Source: Pseudacidovorax sp. RU35E (GTDB lineage Bacteria > Pseudomonadota > Gammaproteobacteria > Burkholderiales > Burkholderiaceae_C). Taken from it: DNA of 64,000 nt. Under the pieces are notes generated by a model. It saw nothing but the letters and a program-made list of their open reading frames with translations, did not search any database and was not told where the DNA came from. Shown piece by piece: positions 1 through 7,518 of the stretch (position 1 is the first letter of the stretch; every line of letters starts with the position of its first letter). The position numbers were made by a program, and so were the translations under genes. The stretch is taken from assembly GCF_900156165.1 (NCBI RefSeq), contig NZ_FTMY01000002.1:124001-188000 (forward strand), in the 5' to 3' direction.

Positions 1-1059
1 CAGCGAGAAGGTGAAACCGGGCACCATGCCGCGCAGGTTGCCGCTGGCCTGCGCGCGTGCGCCTGCGGTGCGCAGCTGCTGCATGCGCAGGCGCGCCAGC
101 AGCTCGCCTTCGGCCCGCGGGTCATTGGGCGCGGCGGTGCCCGCCTGGGGCTGGGCGTAGTGGCTGCCGGCCAGCGATGCATGCCAGGCATAGACCTCGG
201 CGTCGGCCTGGCCGGTGGGCCGCGGGTCGCGGCGTGTGGCCTCGAGCTTGGCACGGGGCCGGGTGTAGTCGTAGTCGCGGCTGGTGTAGCGGCCGCTGGC
301 GATGCGGCTGGCGGGCACGAAGGCGTGGATGTATTCGGCGTCCACCTTCCAGCCCGGCGGGTGATATTCGACGTGGCGGTAGGCCTCGCTGGGATTGGGC
401 AGGAAGGCGCCCAGGTGGTCGCTGAGCACCAGGCGGTGCGCGCCGGCGTCGTGCTCGAAGTGATAGCTGATCCCCCATTCCTGGCACAGGCGCTCGAAGA
501 AGGCGAAGTCGCTTTCGTTGAACTGCGTCTGGTAGTCGCGGATCGGCAGGGGCTCGATCAGGCGTTTGTCGACCGGGAAGGGATAGTCGGCCAGCACCGC
601 GTCGAGCACCTGCACCGGCGTCTGGTTCTGAAAGATGCGGCAATCGCTGTTGAGCGTGGCCAGGTGCAGCCAGGGCTTCAGTCTGAGGCGGTACTGCAGG
701 TGGCGGCCTTCCTCGCCCAGCAGCTCGGCCTCGGTGATCAGGGCATTGATCTGCCGCACGCCCGCACCGATGCGGTCGGTGGCGCTGCCCACCGCGCCGG
801 CGACGAAATAGCCGGCGCCGTCCAGGTCGATCTCGCAGTGGATCTCGCGCCCGACGAAGTCGTCCAGCTCGATGTTGGCGCAGGCATCGGCCAGGGCGCC
901 GGGCGTGAGACTGTCGGGCGTCTCCAGGATCAGCGAATAGTCGAAGAGGGCGTTGACACCTTCCTGCCCGCTGAGCCGGACGGGGTGCAGCAAGGGTGTT
1001 CCGGCAAAGACGGGCAGGGCGGGTGAGCTCACCCGCAGCGTGTGTGACAGCGTGGACAT
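1..1059 (-). CDS. vgrG: Type VI secretion tip protein VgrG (3' part cut by window edge)
   Basis: The reverse strand reads without a stop from an ATG at 1059 to the window edge, giving the first 353 residues of a VgrG/gp27-like spike protein. The start MSTLSHTLRVSSPALPVF and the later stretches VRLSGQEGVNALFDYSLIL and FNESDFAFFERLCQEWGISY are typical of the gp27-like beta-barrel domain of VgrG. A strong ribosome site (AGGGAGG) lies just before the ATG. VgrG trimers form the puncturing tip of the T6SS tail and often carry effector domains at the C-terminus, but that end is outside the window, so no effector can be named. No other T6SS gene is visible here, so this is probably an orphan vgrG island or the edge of one. 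Confidence 0.88.
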   Translation of the reverse strand, partial: MSTLSHTLRVSSPALPVFAGTPLLHPVRLSGQEGVNALFDYSLILETPDSLTPGALADACANIELDDFVGREIHCEIDLDGAGYFVAGAVGSATDRIGAGVRQINALITEAELLGEEGRHLQYRLRLKPWLHLATLNSDCRIFQNQTPVQVLDAVLADYPFPVDKRLIEPLPIRDYQTQFNESDFAFFERLCQEWGISYHFEHDAGAHRLVLSDHLGAFLPNPSEAYRHVEYHPPGWKVDAEYIHAFVPASRIASGRYTSRDYDYTRPRAKLEATRRDPRPTGQADAEVYAWHASLAGSHYAQPQAGTAAPNDPRAEGELLARLRMQQLRTAGARAQASGNLRGMVPGFTFSL

Positions 1060-1284
1060 GGAAACCTCCCTGGTTTCGCGTCGGCTGCCTTCTGGTTCGA
1101 GGCGGCTCGGCGCGGGCGGGAGGTTAGCGGCGACTCGTCCGGCGCAGCGCGCAGGGCGCCCGTCGCGCTTCATTCAATCGCGTATGCCGTGGATTTGTGC
1201 TCGCTGCGGCCAGCCAGGGCGCCTCGGCGAAAAAAGTCCTGCAATGCGTCACCAACGTTTCCGCAATCCGGCCAAAGGGTTAAA

Positions 1285-1300
1285 GTATGGATATCCATAC
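1285..1300. promoter_or_regulatory. Perfect 16-bp palindrome upstream of imuA (possible LexA operator)
   Basis: The sequence gtatggatatccatac reads the same on both strands and is followed by agtatt. It lies 30 bp before the imuA start codon in the vgrG-imuA divergent gap. imuA-imuB-dnaE2 cassettes are known LexA/SOS targets in many proteobacteria. The right half (ATACAGTA) looks like an E. coli-type SOS half site, but the left half does not give a canonical CTG-N10-CAG, so LexA binding is inference. Confidence 0.45.
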
Positions 1301-1330
1301 AGTATTCATCGCACATTCAACCGATTTGCC

Positions 1331-2134
1331 ATGCGCTCTCAAGCCGTCCTCGTCGACTTCTCCGACGCCCCCGAAGGGGTGTGGCGGGGCGACGAGCTGG
1401 GTGAGGCAGGCGCGGCCACCTGCCCCAGCGGACACCCGGGCCTCGATGCCGAGTTGCCCGGCGGCGGCTGGCCGCTCGGTGCCCTGACCGAAATCCTGCA
1501 ACCGGCGGCCGAATCGCCGCTGTGGCCGCTTCTGCTTCCCGCGCTGGCCCAGGCGGCGGCGGTGCGCGGCCAGCCGGTGGCACTGATCGGACCGCCGCAC
1601 GAGCCCTTCGGCCCCGCCCTGGCGGCCGGCGGGCTGCCCATGGAGTCGCTGCTGTGGGTGCGGGCCGACGCCGCACCTGCCCGTCTGTGGGCCTGCGAGC
1701 AGGCGCTGCGCTGCGCCGAGGTGGCTGCCGTGCTGGCCTGGCTGCCGCAGGCGCGGCTGGGCGAGTTGCGCCGGCTGCAGTTGGCCGCCGCCCGGCATGG
1801 CGCGCTGCTCTTCGTCTGCCGGCCGGACGCGGCCGCGCCCTCGTCCTCGCCCGCGCGCCTGCGCCTGCGGCTGCAGCCCCAGCCGGACGGCCAGCTCGAC
1901 GTGCACCTGCTCAAGCGCCGCGGCCCGCCGCTGGCGCGTCCCATGCCGATGCCCGGACGGGGCGCTCGCCTGAGCGGCCTGCTGGAAGCCACCCGGCCTG
2001 GCCGGCCTGCCGCGCCCGCATCCCCCATCCTGCCCGCAGGCGAGGGCGGGGCGACTGTGGTTCGCCTCGACCTGCGTCGCGCCCTGCGGCAGGACCCGCG
2101 CCATGCACTGGATCGCGCTTCAGTGGCGGCCTGA
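1331..2134 (+). CDS. imuA: ImuA, mutasome accessory protein (RecA-like fold)
   Basis: A 267-residue protein beginning MRSQAVLVDFSDAPEGVWRG. The stretch GLDAELPGGGWPLGALTEIL is the hallmark start of the RecA/SulA-like ImuA domain. ImuA is part of the damage-induced translesion system with ImuB and DnaE2 (ImuC). I chose the ATG at 1331, although the frame is open further upstream, because family similarity begins there and the palindrome then sits in a promoter position. The last 32 bases overlap imuB, which suggests translational coupling. The C-terminal tail (after about residue 215) is Pro/Gly-rich and weakly conserved. Confidence 0.85.
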   Translation: MRSQAVLVDFSDAPEGVWRGDELGEAGAATCPSGHPGLDAELPGGGWPLGALTEILQPAAESPLWPLLLPALAQAAAVRGQPVALIGPPHEPFGPALAAGGLPMESLLWVRADAAPARLWACEQALRCAEVAAVLAWLPQARLGELRRLQLAAARHGALLFVCRPDAAAPSSSPARLRLRLQPQPDGQLDVHLLKRRGPPLARPMPMPGRGARLSGLLEATRPGRPAAPASPILPAGEGGATVVRLDLRRALRQDPRHALDRASVAA

Positions 2135-3566
2135 GCCGGCCGAGCCCGCCGGTTCCGGCGATGCGGCGCCCGCCGACGCAGGGCCGGCACCGCCGCCCGC
2201 GGCCCGCCTGCCCACGCCCGAATCGCTCGGCTGGTGGGCGCTCCAGTTCACCCCGCACGTGGCCTGGCTGGACGAGGCGCTGATGCTGGAGGTCTCGGCC
2301 TGCGAGCGCCTGTGGGGCGGCCGCCGTTCGCTGATGCGGCAGATCGCCGCCAACGTGCCGCCCGGCCTGCGGGTGCGGCAGGTCACCGGTACCACCAGCC
2401 TGGAGGCGCTGGCCCGGTTGCGGCTGTACCTTGCCGGGCAACAACAGCCGGCCCGGCTGCCGGACGACCTGCCGCTGGACACCCTGACCGCCGCCGCGCC
2501 GCACCTGCAGGTGCTCGCCCGCCTGGGCTGCCGTACCTGGGGCGACGTGGCGGCCCTGCCTCGCGGACCGCTGGTGCGGCGCTTCGGCGCGCCGCTGCGC
2601 GAGGCGCTGGACCTGGCCTGGGGGCTGCGTCCCGACGGCCTGCCCTGGCTGCAGGTGCCCGACAGCTTCGAGCAGCGGCTCGAACTGCCCATGCTGGCCC
2701 AGACTGCGCCCGAACTGCTCTGGGCGTCCCAGCGCCTGCTGGGCGCGCTGCGGCTATGGCTGCAGGCGCGCCAGCGTGGCGTGCTTTCCATCGAGCTGTC
2801 CTGGACGCTGGACCTCAAGCGGCTGGACGGCGCCGACCTGCCCCGCTCGCAGCAACTGCAGGTGCGCACGGCCGAGCCCACGCAGGACATGGCCCACCTG
2901 CGCCGGCTGCTGGGTGAGCGGCTGGCGCTCACCCAGCTGATCGCGCCCACCGGCTGGCTGCGGCTGCGCTCGCTGGAGACGGCCGACTGGCAGGGCCAGA
3001 CCCGCAGCCTGCTGCCGCCGTCGCTGCCCGGCAGCCATGCCGGCGCCTGGGCGGGGGACGGACGCGAGGGCGAGCCGCTGCACCACCTGCTCGAGAAGCT
3101 CAGCGCCCGGTTGGGCGCCCCGCAGGTGCTGGCCGCACGGCCGGTGCAGGACCACCGGCCCGAGGAGCGACAGCGCTGGCGGCCGGCCGCGGGCATGACG
3201 CGCCCGGCGCCTCCTGCATCACGCCGACCAGCGAAGGCGAGGGCGGCCGTGCCCCCACCGACCGTTTCGTCCGCGCCCGTCCTGCCGGACGTCGGCACCG
3301 GCCTGCTGCCGGCCTGGCTGCTGCGCGAGCCCCGCCTGCTGCCCGTGCACGACGGCGAGCCCTGCCATGGCGGCGCGCCCCTGCGGCGCCTGGCCGGCCC
3401 GCAGCGGCTGGAGACGGCCTGGTGGGAATCCGGCCGGCCCGCCGCCCGCGACTACTACATCGCCCAGGACGCCGCCGGCGCGCTGTTCTGGATCTACCGC
3501 GAGCGGGCGTCCCTCGCCAGCACCGAGGCGCCGGTGCGCTGGTACCTGCAGGGCATCTATGCCTGA
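2103..3566 (+). CDS. imuB: ImuB, Y-family polymerase-like mutasome protein
   Basis: A 487-residue protein that starts MHWIALQW inside the 3' end of imuA. It has the Y-family palm and thumb organisation of DinB relatives: the AWLDEALMLEVSACERLWGG region near residues 55-75, a helix-hairpin-like segment around LARLGCRTWGDVAALPRGPL, and a little-finger region. The C-terminus (LETAWWESGRPAARDYYIAQ) is typical of ImuB. The family is regarded as a catalytically inactive polymerase that links ImuA, DnaE2 and the beta clamp. It ends 8 bp inside dnaE2, so the three genes form one overlapping operon. Confidence 0.88.
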   Translation: MHWIALQWRPEPAEPAGSGDAAPADAGPAPPPAARLPTPESLGWWALQFTPHVAWLDEALMLEVSACERLWGGRRSLMRQIAANVPPGLRVRQVTGTTSLEALARLRLYLAGQQQPARLPDDLPLDTLTAAAPHLQVLARLGCRTWGDVAALPRGPLVRRFGAPLREALDLAWGLRPDGLPWLQVPDSFEQRLELPMLAQTAPELLWASQRLLGALRLWLQARQRGVLSIELSWTLDLKRLDGADLPRSQQLQVRTAEPTQDMAHLRRLLGERLALTQLIAPTGWLRLRSLETADWQGQTRSLLPPSLPGSHAGAWAGDGREGEPLHHLLEKLSARLGAPQVLAARPVQDHRPEERQRWRPAAGMTRPAPPASRRPAKARAAVPPPTVSSAPVLPDVGTGLLPAWLLREPRLLPVHDGEPCHGGAPLRRLAGPQRLETAWWESGRPAARDYYIAQDAAGALFWIYRERASLASTEAPVRWYLQGIYA

Positions 3567-6500
3567 GCTCTCGCTGAAGGACGAAGAAGCCCGGCGCCAG
3601 CAGCGGCAGGCGGCACGCGCCGCGGGGGCGATGGCGCCGCCGCCCGTCGGCCAGGGCCTGCCCCCCTATGCCGAGTTGCATGCCTTGAGCAACTTCAGCT
3701 TCCAGCGTGGCGCCTCGCATCCCTGGGAGCTGGCGGTGCGCGCCTGGCAACTCGGCTACGCCGCCATCGCCATCACCGACGAATGCTCGGTGGCCGGCGT
3801 GGTGCGTGCCGTGAGCGGCCTGCGCATGTGGCGCGAGGAGCGCGAGGAGGACGGCCTGCCGTTGCCGCCGCATCCCGAGCCGAAGCTGATCTTCGGCAGC
3901 GAATTCGACTTCGGGCGCTTCCGGCTCGTCGTGCTGGCCCACGACCTCCAAGGCTGGGGCCACCTGTGCCAGTACATCAGCGCCGCCCGCATGCGCGAGG
4001 ACATCGACAAGGGCGACTACCGGGCCGAGCTGGCCGATGCGGCGGCGCTGGTGCATTGCGAATTGCTCTGCGTGCCGCACCGCCGCAGCGGCGAGCCCAT
4101 CGACGAGGCGGCGCTGCAGGCCGATCTGGCCGCCGTGGCAGCGGTGTTCCCACCACGCCCCGATGGTGAGCCCGGACCGCTGTGGCTGGCGGTCGAGCTG
4201 TTCCATGAGGCCGACGACGCCCTGTGGCTGCAGGTGCTGCGCCGCGCCGGGGAGGCCACCGGCCTGCCGCTGGTGGCCGCGGGCGACGTGCACATGCACT
4301 TGCGCTCGCGCAAGCCGCTGCAGGACGTGCTCACGGCCGTGCGCGAGGGCCGGCCCGTGGCCGACTGCGGCTTCGCGTTGCAGCCCAATGCCGAGCGGCA
4401 CCTGCGGGCGCGCACGCGGCTGGCGCGGCTCTATCCGGCCGAGCTGCTGGCGCGCACGCTCGTGATCGCGGACCGCTGCAGCTTCCAGCTCAAGGAGCTC
4501 AAGGAACAGTACGTGTACCCGCAGGAGGTCGTCGGCTCGGGCGAGACCCCGGCGCAGACGCTGATCCGCAAGACCTGGCTGGGCGCGCTCGACCGTTACC
4601 CGCAACATCGCTACTTCAATGGCGTGCCCGTCGAGGTCTGCGCGCAGATCAAGAAGGAACTCGACCTCATCCTCGAACTGAAGTACGAGATGTTCTTCCT
4701 CACCGTCGAGGACATCGTCGCCTTCGCGCGCCGTGAGGGCATCCTCTGCCAGGGCCGCGGCTCCTCGGCCAACTCGGCCGTCTGCTACTGCCTGGGCATC
4801 ACCGCCGTGAATCCCCACGACGGCAACCTGCTGTTCGAGCGATTCATCAGCCGCGAGCGTGCCGAGCCGCCCGACATCGACGTCGACTTCGAGCACGACC
4901 GGCGCGAGGAGGTCATCCAGTACATCTACCAGACCTACGGCCGCGAGCGCGCCGCCATCGCCGCCGTGGTCATCAGCTACCGCTCGCGCAGTTCGCTGCG
5001 CGACGCCGGCAAGGCGCTGGGCATCGACGAAGGCTTGGTCGACGCCTTCGCCAAGGATCACTACTGGTTCGACGACCCCATGCTCGATGAGCGGCTCGAA
5101 GCCGCGATGGCCCGCGCCGGCGTGCGCGAGGACCCGTTTCGCCTGCGGCTGTGGATCGGCCTGGCCAACGAGCTGCGGGGCTTTCCGCGCCACCTCAGCC
5201 AGCACGTCGGCGGCTTCGTGCTCACGCAGGGGCCGCTCACCCGGCTGGTGCCGGTCGAGAAGGCCAGCATGGAGGCGCGCTCCATCATCCAGTGGGACAA
5301 GGACGACCTCGACGAGATCGGCATGTTCAAGGTCGACGTGCTGGCCCTGGGCATGCTCAGCTGCATCCGCCGCGCGCTGGACATGGCCAACGGCTGGCGC
5401 GGCACGGCGCACCAGATGCACCAGCTGCCCACCAACGACCCGAAGGTCTACGACATGATCGGCCGTGCCGACACCGTGGGCGTGTTCCAGATCGAGAGCC
5501 GGGCGCAGATGTCCATGCTGCCGCGCCTGCGTCCGCGCAACTACTACGACCTGGTGATCGAGGTGGCCATCGTGCGGCCGGGGCCGATCCAGGGCGGCAT
5601 GGTGCATCCCTACCTGAAGAACCGCGCGAAGGTGGAGCGGGGCGAGAAGATCGTGCTGCGCTACCCGCAGCTGGAGCCGGCGCTCGAGCGCACGCTGGGC
5701 GTGCCCATCTTCCAGGAGCAGGTGATGCAGATCGCCATGATCGCCGCCGGCTTCAGTCCCGGTCAGGCCGACCGCCTGCGCCGGGCCATGGCCGCCTGGC
5801 GGCGCACCGGGCACATGGAGCGCTTCTATGGTCCCCTCGTGGACGGCATGGCCGACCGCGGCTACGACCGCGATTTCGCCGAAGCCATCTTCAGCCAGAT
5901 CCAGGGCTTCGGCGAATACGGCTTCCCGGAAAGCCATGCCGCCAGCTTCGCCAAGCTGGTCACCGTCAGCAGCTGGCTCAAGTGCTATGAGCCGGCCTGT
6001 TTCCTGGCGGCGCTGCTCAACGCGCAGCCCATGGGCTTCTACACGCCCTCCCAGCTCATCCAGGACGCGGTGCGCCACGGCGTGCAGGTGAGGCCGGTGG
6101 ACGTGACCTGCAGCGACGCCTTCTGCACCCTGGAGCCGGCCGACGGTGGCGGCCCGCCGCTTGCACCCGCCTGGGCCGAATCCGCCGCCCAGGCGCTGCC
6201 CGACCAGCCCGCGGTGCGGCTGGGCCTGCGCCACATCAAGGGGCTGAGTCCGGCCGCCATCGGGCGGCTGGTCGAGGCGCGGGCCCATGCGCCCTTCACC
6301 GGCACGGGCGACCTGGCGCGCCGCGCCGGGCTGGGGCCGTCCGAGATGGCGCTGCTGGCCGGCGCCGATGCCCTGCAGGCCCTGGCCGGCCACCGCCGCC
6401 AGCAGGTGTGGGAGGCCACGGCTTCGCACCGCGCCGCGGCACTGTTGCGGGATGCGCCGATCCACGAGTCGCCGCTCGCCTTGCCGGCCGCCGGGGAGGG

Positions 6501-6930
6501 CGAGGAGATCGTCGGCGACTACGCCAGCCTGGGCTTCAGCCTGCGCCGGCATCCCCTGGCGCTGCTGCGGCCCCGACTGGCGCGCTGGCGCCTCTCGAGC
6601 GCGGAAGAACTGCGCGCCATGCCCGGCGGCCTGCCGGTGCGCGCCTGCGGCATCGTCACCGTCCGCCAGCGGCCGGGCACGGCCAAGGGCACGGTCTTCG
6701 TCACGCTCGAGGACGAGACGGGTGCCGTCAACGTGGTGGTCTGGGCCCGGGTGGCCGAGCAGTGGCGCGAGCCGCTGCTCAAGTCGCAGTTGCTGGCAGT
6801 GCGCGGCACCTGGCAGCGCGACCAGGGCACGGACGGCAAGGTCTGCCACCTGGTGGCCGAGGGCATGCGCGACCTCACGCCGCTGCTGGGACGGCTGGCG
6901 CGCGAAAACCGCAGCCGCGATTTCCACTGA
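3559..6930 (+). CDS. dnaE2: Error-prone DNA polymerase DnaE2 (ImuC)
   Basis: A 1123-residue C-family polymerase. The PHP domain opens with YAELHALSNFSFQRGASHPW (about residues 35-55). The catalytic region includes GRGSSANSAVCYCLGIT and the metal-binding PDIDVDF, with Asp439, Asp441 and Asp443. HhH and OB-fold segments follow (GTVFVTLEDETGAVNVVVWA). Length and the C-terminal form fit DnaE2 rather than the replicative DnaE1. The enzyme performs translesion synthesis after DNA damage. The start ATG at 3559 overlaps the imuB stop by 8 bp; the open frame reaches further upstream only as a shadow of imuB. Confidence 0.93.
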   Translation: MPELSLKDEEARRQQRQAARAAGAMAPPPVGQGLPPYAELHALSNFSFQRGASHPWELAVRAWQLGYAAIAITDECSVAGVVRAVSGLRMWREEREEDGLPLPPHPEPKLIFGSEFDFGRFRLVVLAHDLQGWGHLCQYISAARMREDIDKGDYRAELADAAALVHCELLCVPHRRSGEPIDEAALQADLAAVAAVFPPRPDGEPGPLWLAVELFHEADDALWLQVLRRAGEATGLPLVAAGDVHMHLRSRKPLQDVLTAVREGRPVADCGFALQPNAERHLRARTRLARLYPAELLARTLVIADRCSFQLKELKEQYVYPQEVVGSGETPAQTLIRKTWLGALDRYPQHRYFNGVPVEVCAQIKKELDLILELKYEMFFLTVEDIVAFARREGILCQGRGSSANSAVCYCLGITAVNPHDGNLLFERFISRERAEPPDIDVDFEHDRREEVIQYIYQTYGRERAAIAAVVISYRSRSSLRDAGKALGIDEGLVDAFAKDHYWFDDPMLDERLEAAMARAGVREDPFRLRLWIGLANELRGFPRHLSQHVGGFVLTQGPLTRLVPVEKASMEARSIIQWDKDDLDEIGMFKVDVLALGMLSCIRRALDMANGWRGTAHQMHQLPTNDPKVYDMIGRADTVGVFQIESRAQMSMLPRLRPRNYYDLVIEVAIVRPGPIQGGMVHPYLKNRAKVERGEKIVLRYPQLEPALERTLGVPIFQEQVMQIAMIAAGFSPGQADRLRRAMAAWRRTGHMERFYGPLVDGMADRGYDRDFAEAIFSQIQGFGEYGFPESHAASFAKLVTVSSWLKCYEPACFLAALLNAQPMGFYTPSQLIQDAVRHGVQVRPVDVTCSDAFCTLEPADGGGPPLAPAWAESAAQALPDQPAVRLGLRHIKGLSPAAIGRLVEARAHAPFTGTGDLARRAGLGPSEMALLAGADALQALAGHRRQQVWEATASHRAAALLRDAPIHESPLALPAAGEGEEIVGDYASLGFSLRRHPLALLRPRLARWRLSSAEELRAMPGGLPVRACGIVTVRQRPGTAKGTVFVTLEDETGAVNVVVWARVAEQWREPLLKSQLLAVRGTWQRDQGTDGKVCHLVAEGMRDLTPLLGRLARENRSRDFH

Positions 6931-7107
6931 CGGCATGCGGATGCGGGGCCGCCGCTTGCGCATCCGAAAAAAGTGAATAAAACGTGAACGCTGGTCGCCG
7001 CACGGCAGCTCCCTCCCTCCCGGCGGAGCCATGACCGCGCGCAACTTCCCGTGCCAAAGCCAGCAAAAAGCCGACTGGAGTCAGGAATTTCACATATTTT
7101 TACTATA

Positions 7108-7122
7108 GTTAACTCAGCTAAC
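7108..7122. promoter_or_regulatory. AT-rich promoter region with imperfect palindrome before the lap operon
   Basis: The 242-bp dnaE2 to 7173 gap is much richer in A and T than its surroundings. It holds gttaactcagctaac, a 15-bp imperfect palindrome (GTTA.CT-C-AG.TAAC), next to tactat at 7101-7106, which could serve as a -10 box. No convincing -35 hexamer is visible. The position suggests the promoter/operator of the lap exporter operon, but the regulator is unknown. Confidence 0.3.
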
Positions 7123-7141
7123 ATGATCTGCAACTTCAGTC

Positions 7142-7158
7142 GAAAGGCCTAGCCTTTC
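7142..7158 (+). promoter_or_regulatory. Perfect 7-bp hairpin in the leader of the lap operon
   Basis: GAAAGGC-CTA-GCCTTTC forms a perfect short stem-loop that ends 14 bases before the start codon at 7173, where a Shine-Dalgarno site would be expected. No strong ribosome site is otherwise visible. It might influence translation initiation or be a protein operator; either role is inference. Confidence 0.35.
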
Positions 7159-7172
7159 CCGATCCAAGCGCC

Positions 7173-7502
7173 ATGCCCTTCGTCCAACGCAATTCCCAGG
7201 GAGAGATCGTGGCCCTGCTCGCCACCTCGCAGCCGCAGGCAGGCGAGTGGCTGGATGCCCAGGCCGCCGAAGTGCGGGCCTTCCTGGGCGATCCGCCGGC
7301 CGCGCCCGCGGCTGCCTTCGGCAGCCTCGACAGTGACTTCATCCGCGTGTTGGAGGACGTCATCGACGCCCTGATCGACAAGAACCTGCTGCGCCTGACC
7401 GACCTGCCGCTGGAAGCCCAGCGCAAGCTGCTCGCCCGCAAGGACCTGCGCCAGCACCTGCGTGGCCGCCTGGACCTGGTGCCCGGCGACGACGTCATCT
7501 GA
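7173..7502 (+). CDS. Small conserved protein heading the lap exporter operon
   Basis: A 109-residue acidic protein starting MPFVQRNSQGEIVALLA and ending GRLDLVPGDDVI. It has no signal peptide, membrane segment or cysteine. The opening resembles short proteobacterial proteins often misnamed 'tryptophan synthase beta-like'; the true function is unknown to me. The second half (FIRVLEDVIDALIDKNLLRLTDLPLEAQRKL) looks helical and could be a protein-binding domain. The gene ends 16 bp before lapB, so it is probably co-transcribed with the type I exporter. Confidence 0.7.
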   Translation: MPFVQRNSQGEIVALLATSQPQAGEWLDAQAAEVRAFLGDPPAAPAAAFGSLDSDFIRVLEDVIDALIDKNLLRLTDLPLEAQRKLLARKDLRQHLRGRLDLVPGDDVI

Positions 7503-7518
7503 TCTTCTTTCCAGACGA

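Noticed and set aside
6933-6970. Stem ggatgcg...cgcatcc after dnaE2 as a terminator
   Set aside because: The stem is followed by A residues rather than T residues on the coding strand and has a 13-base loop, so it does not fit a Rho-independent terminator for dnaE2.
3100-7044. Long reverse-strand frame opposite imuB-dnaE2
   Set aside because: It lies wholly opposite well-supported genes with catalytic motifs and shows no domain of its own.
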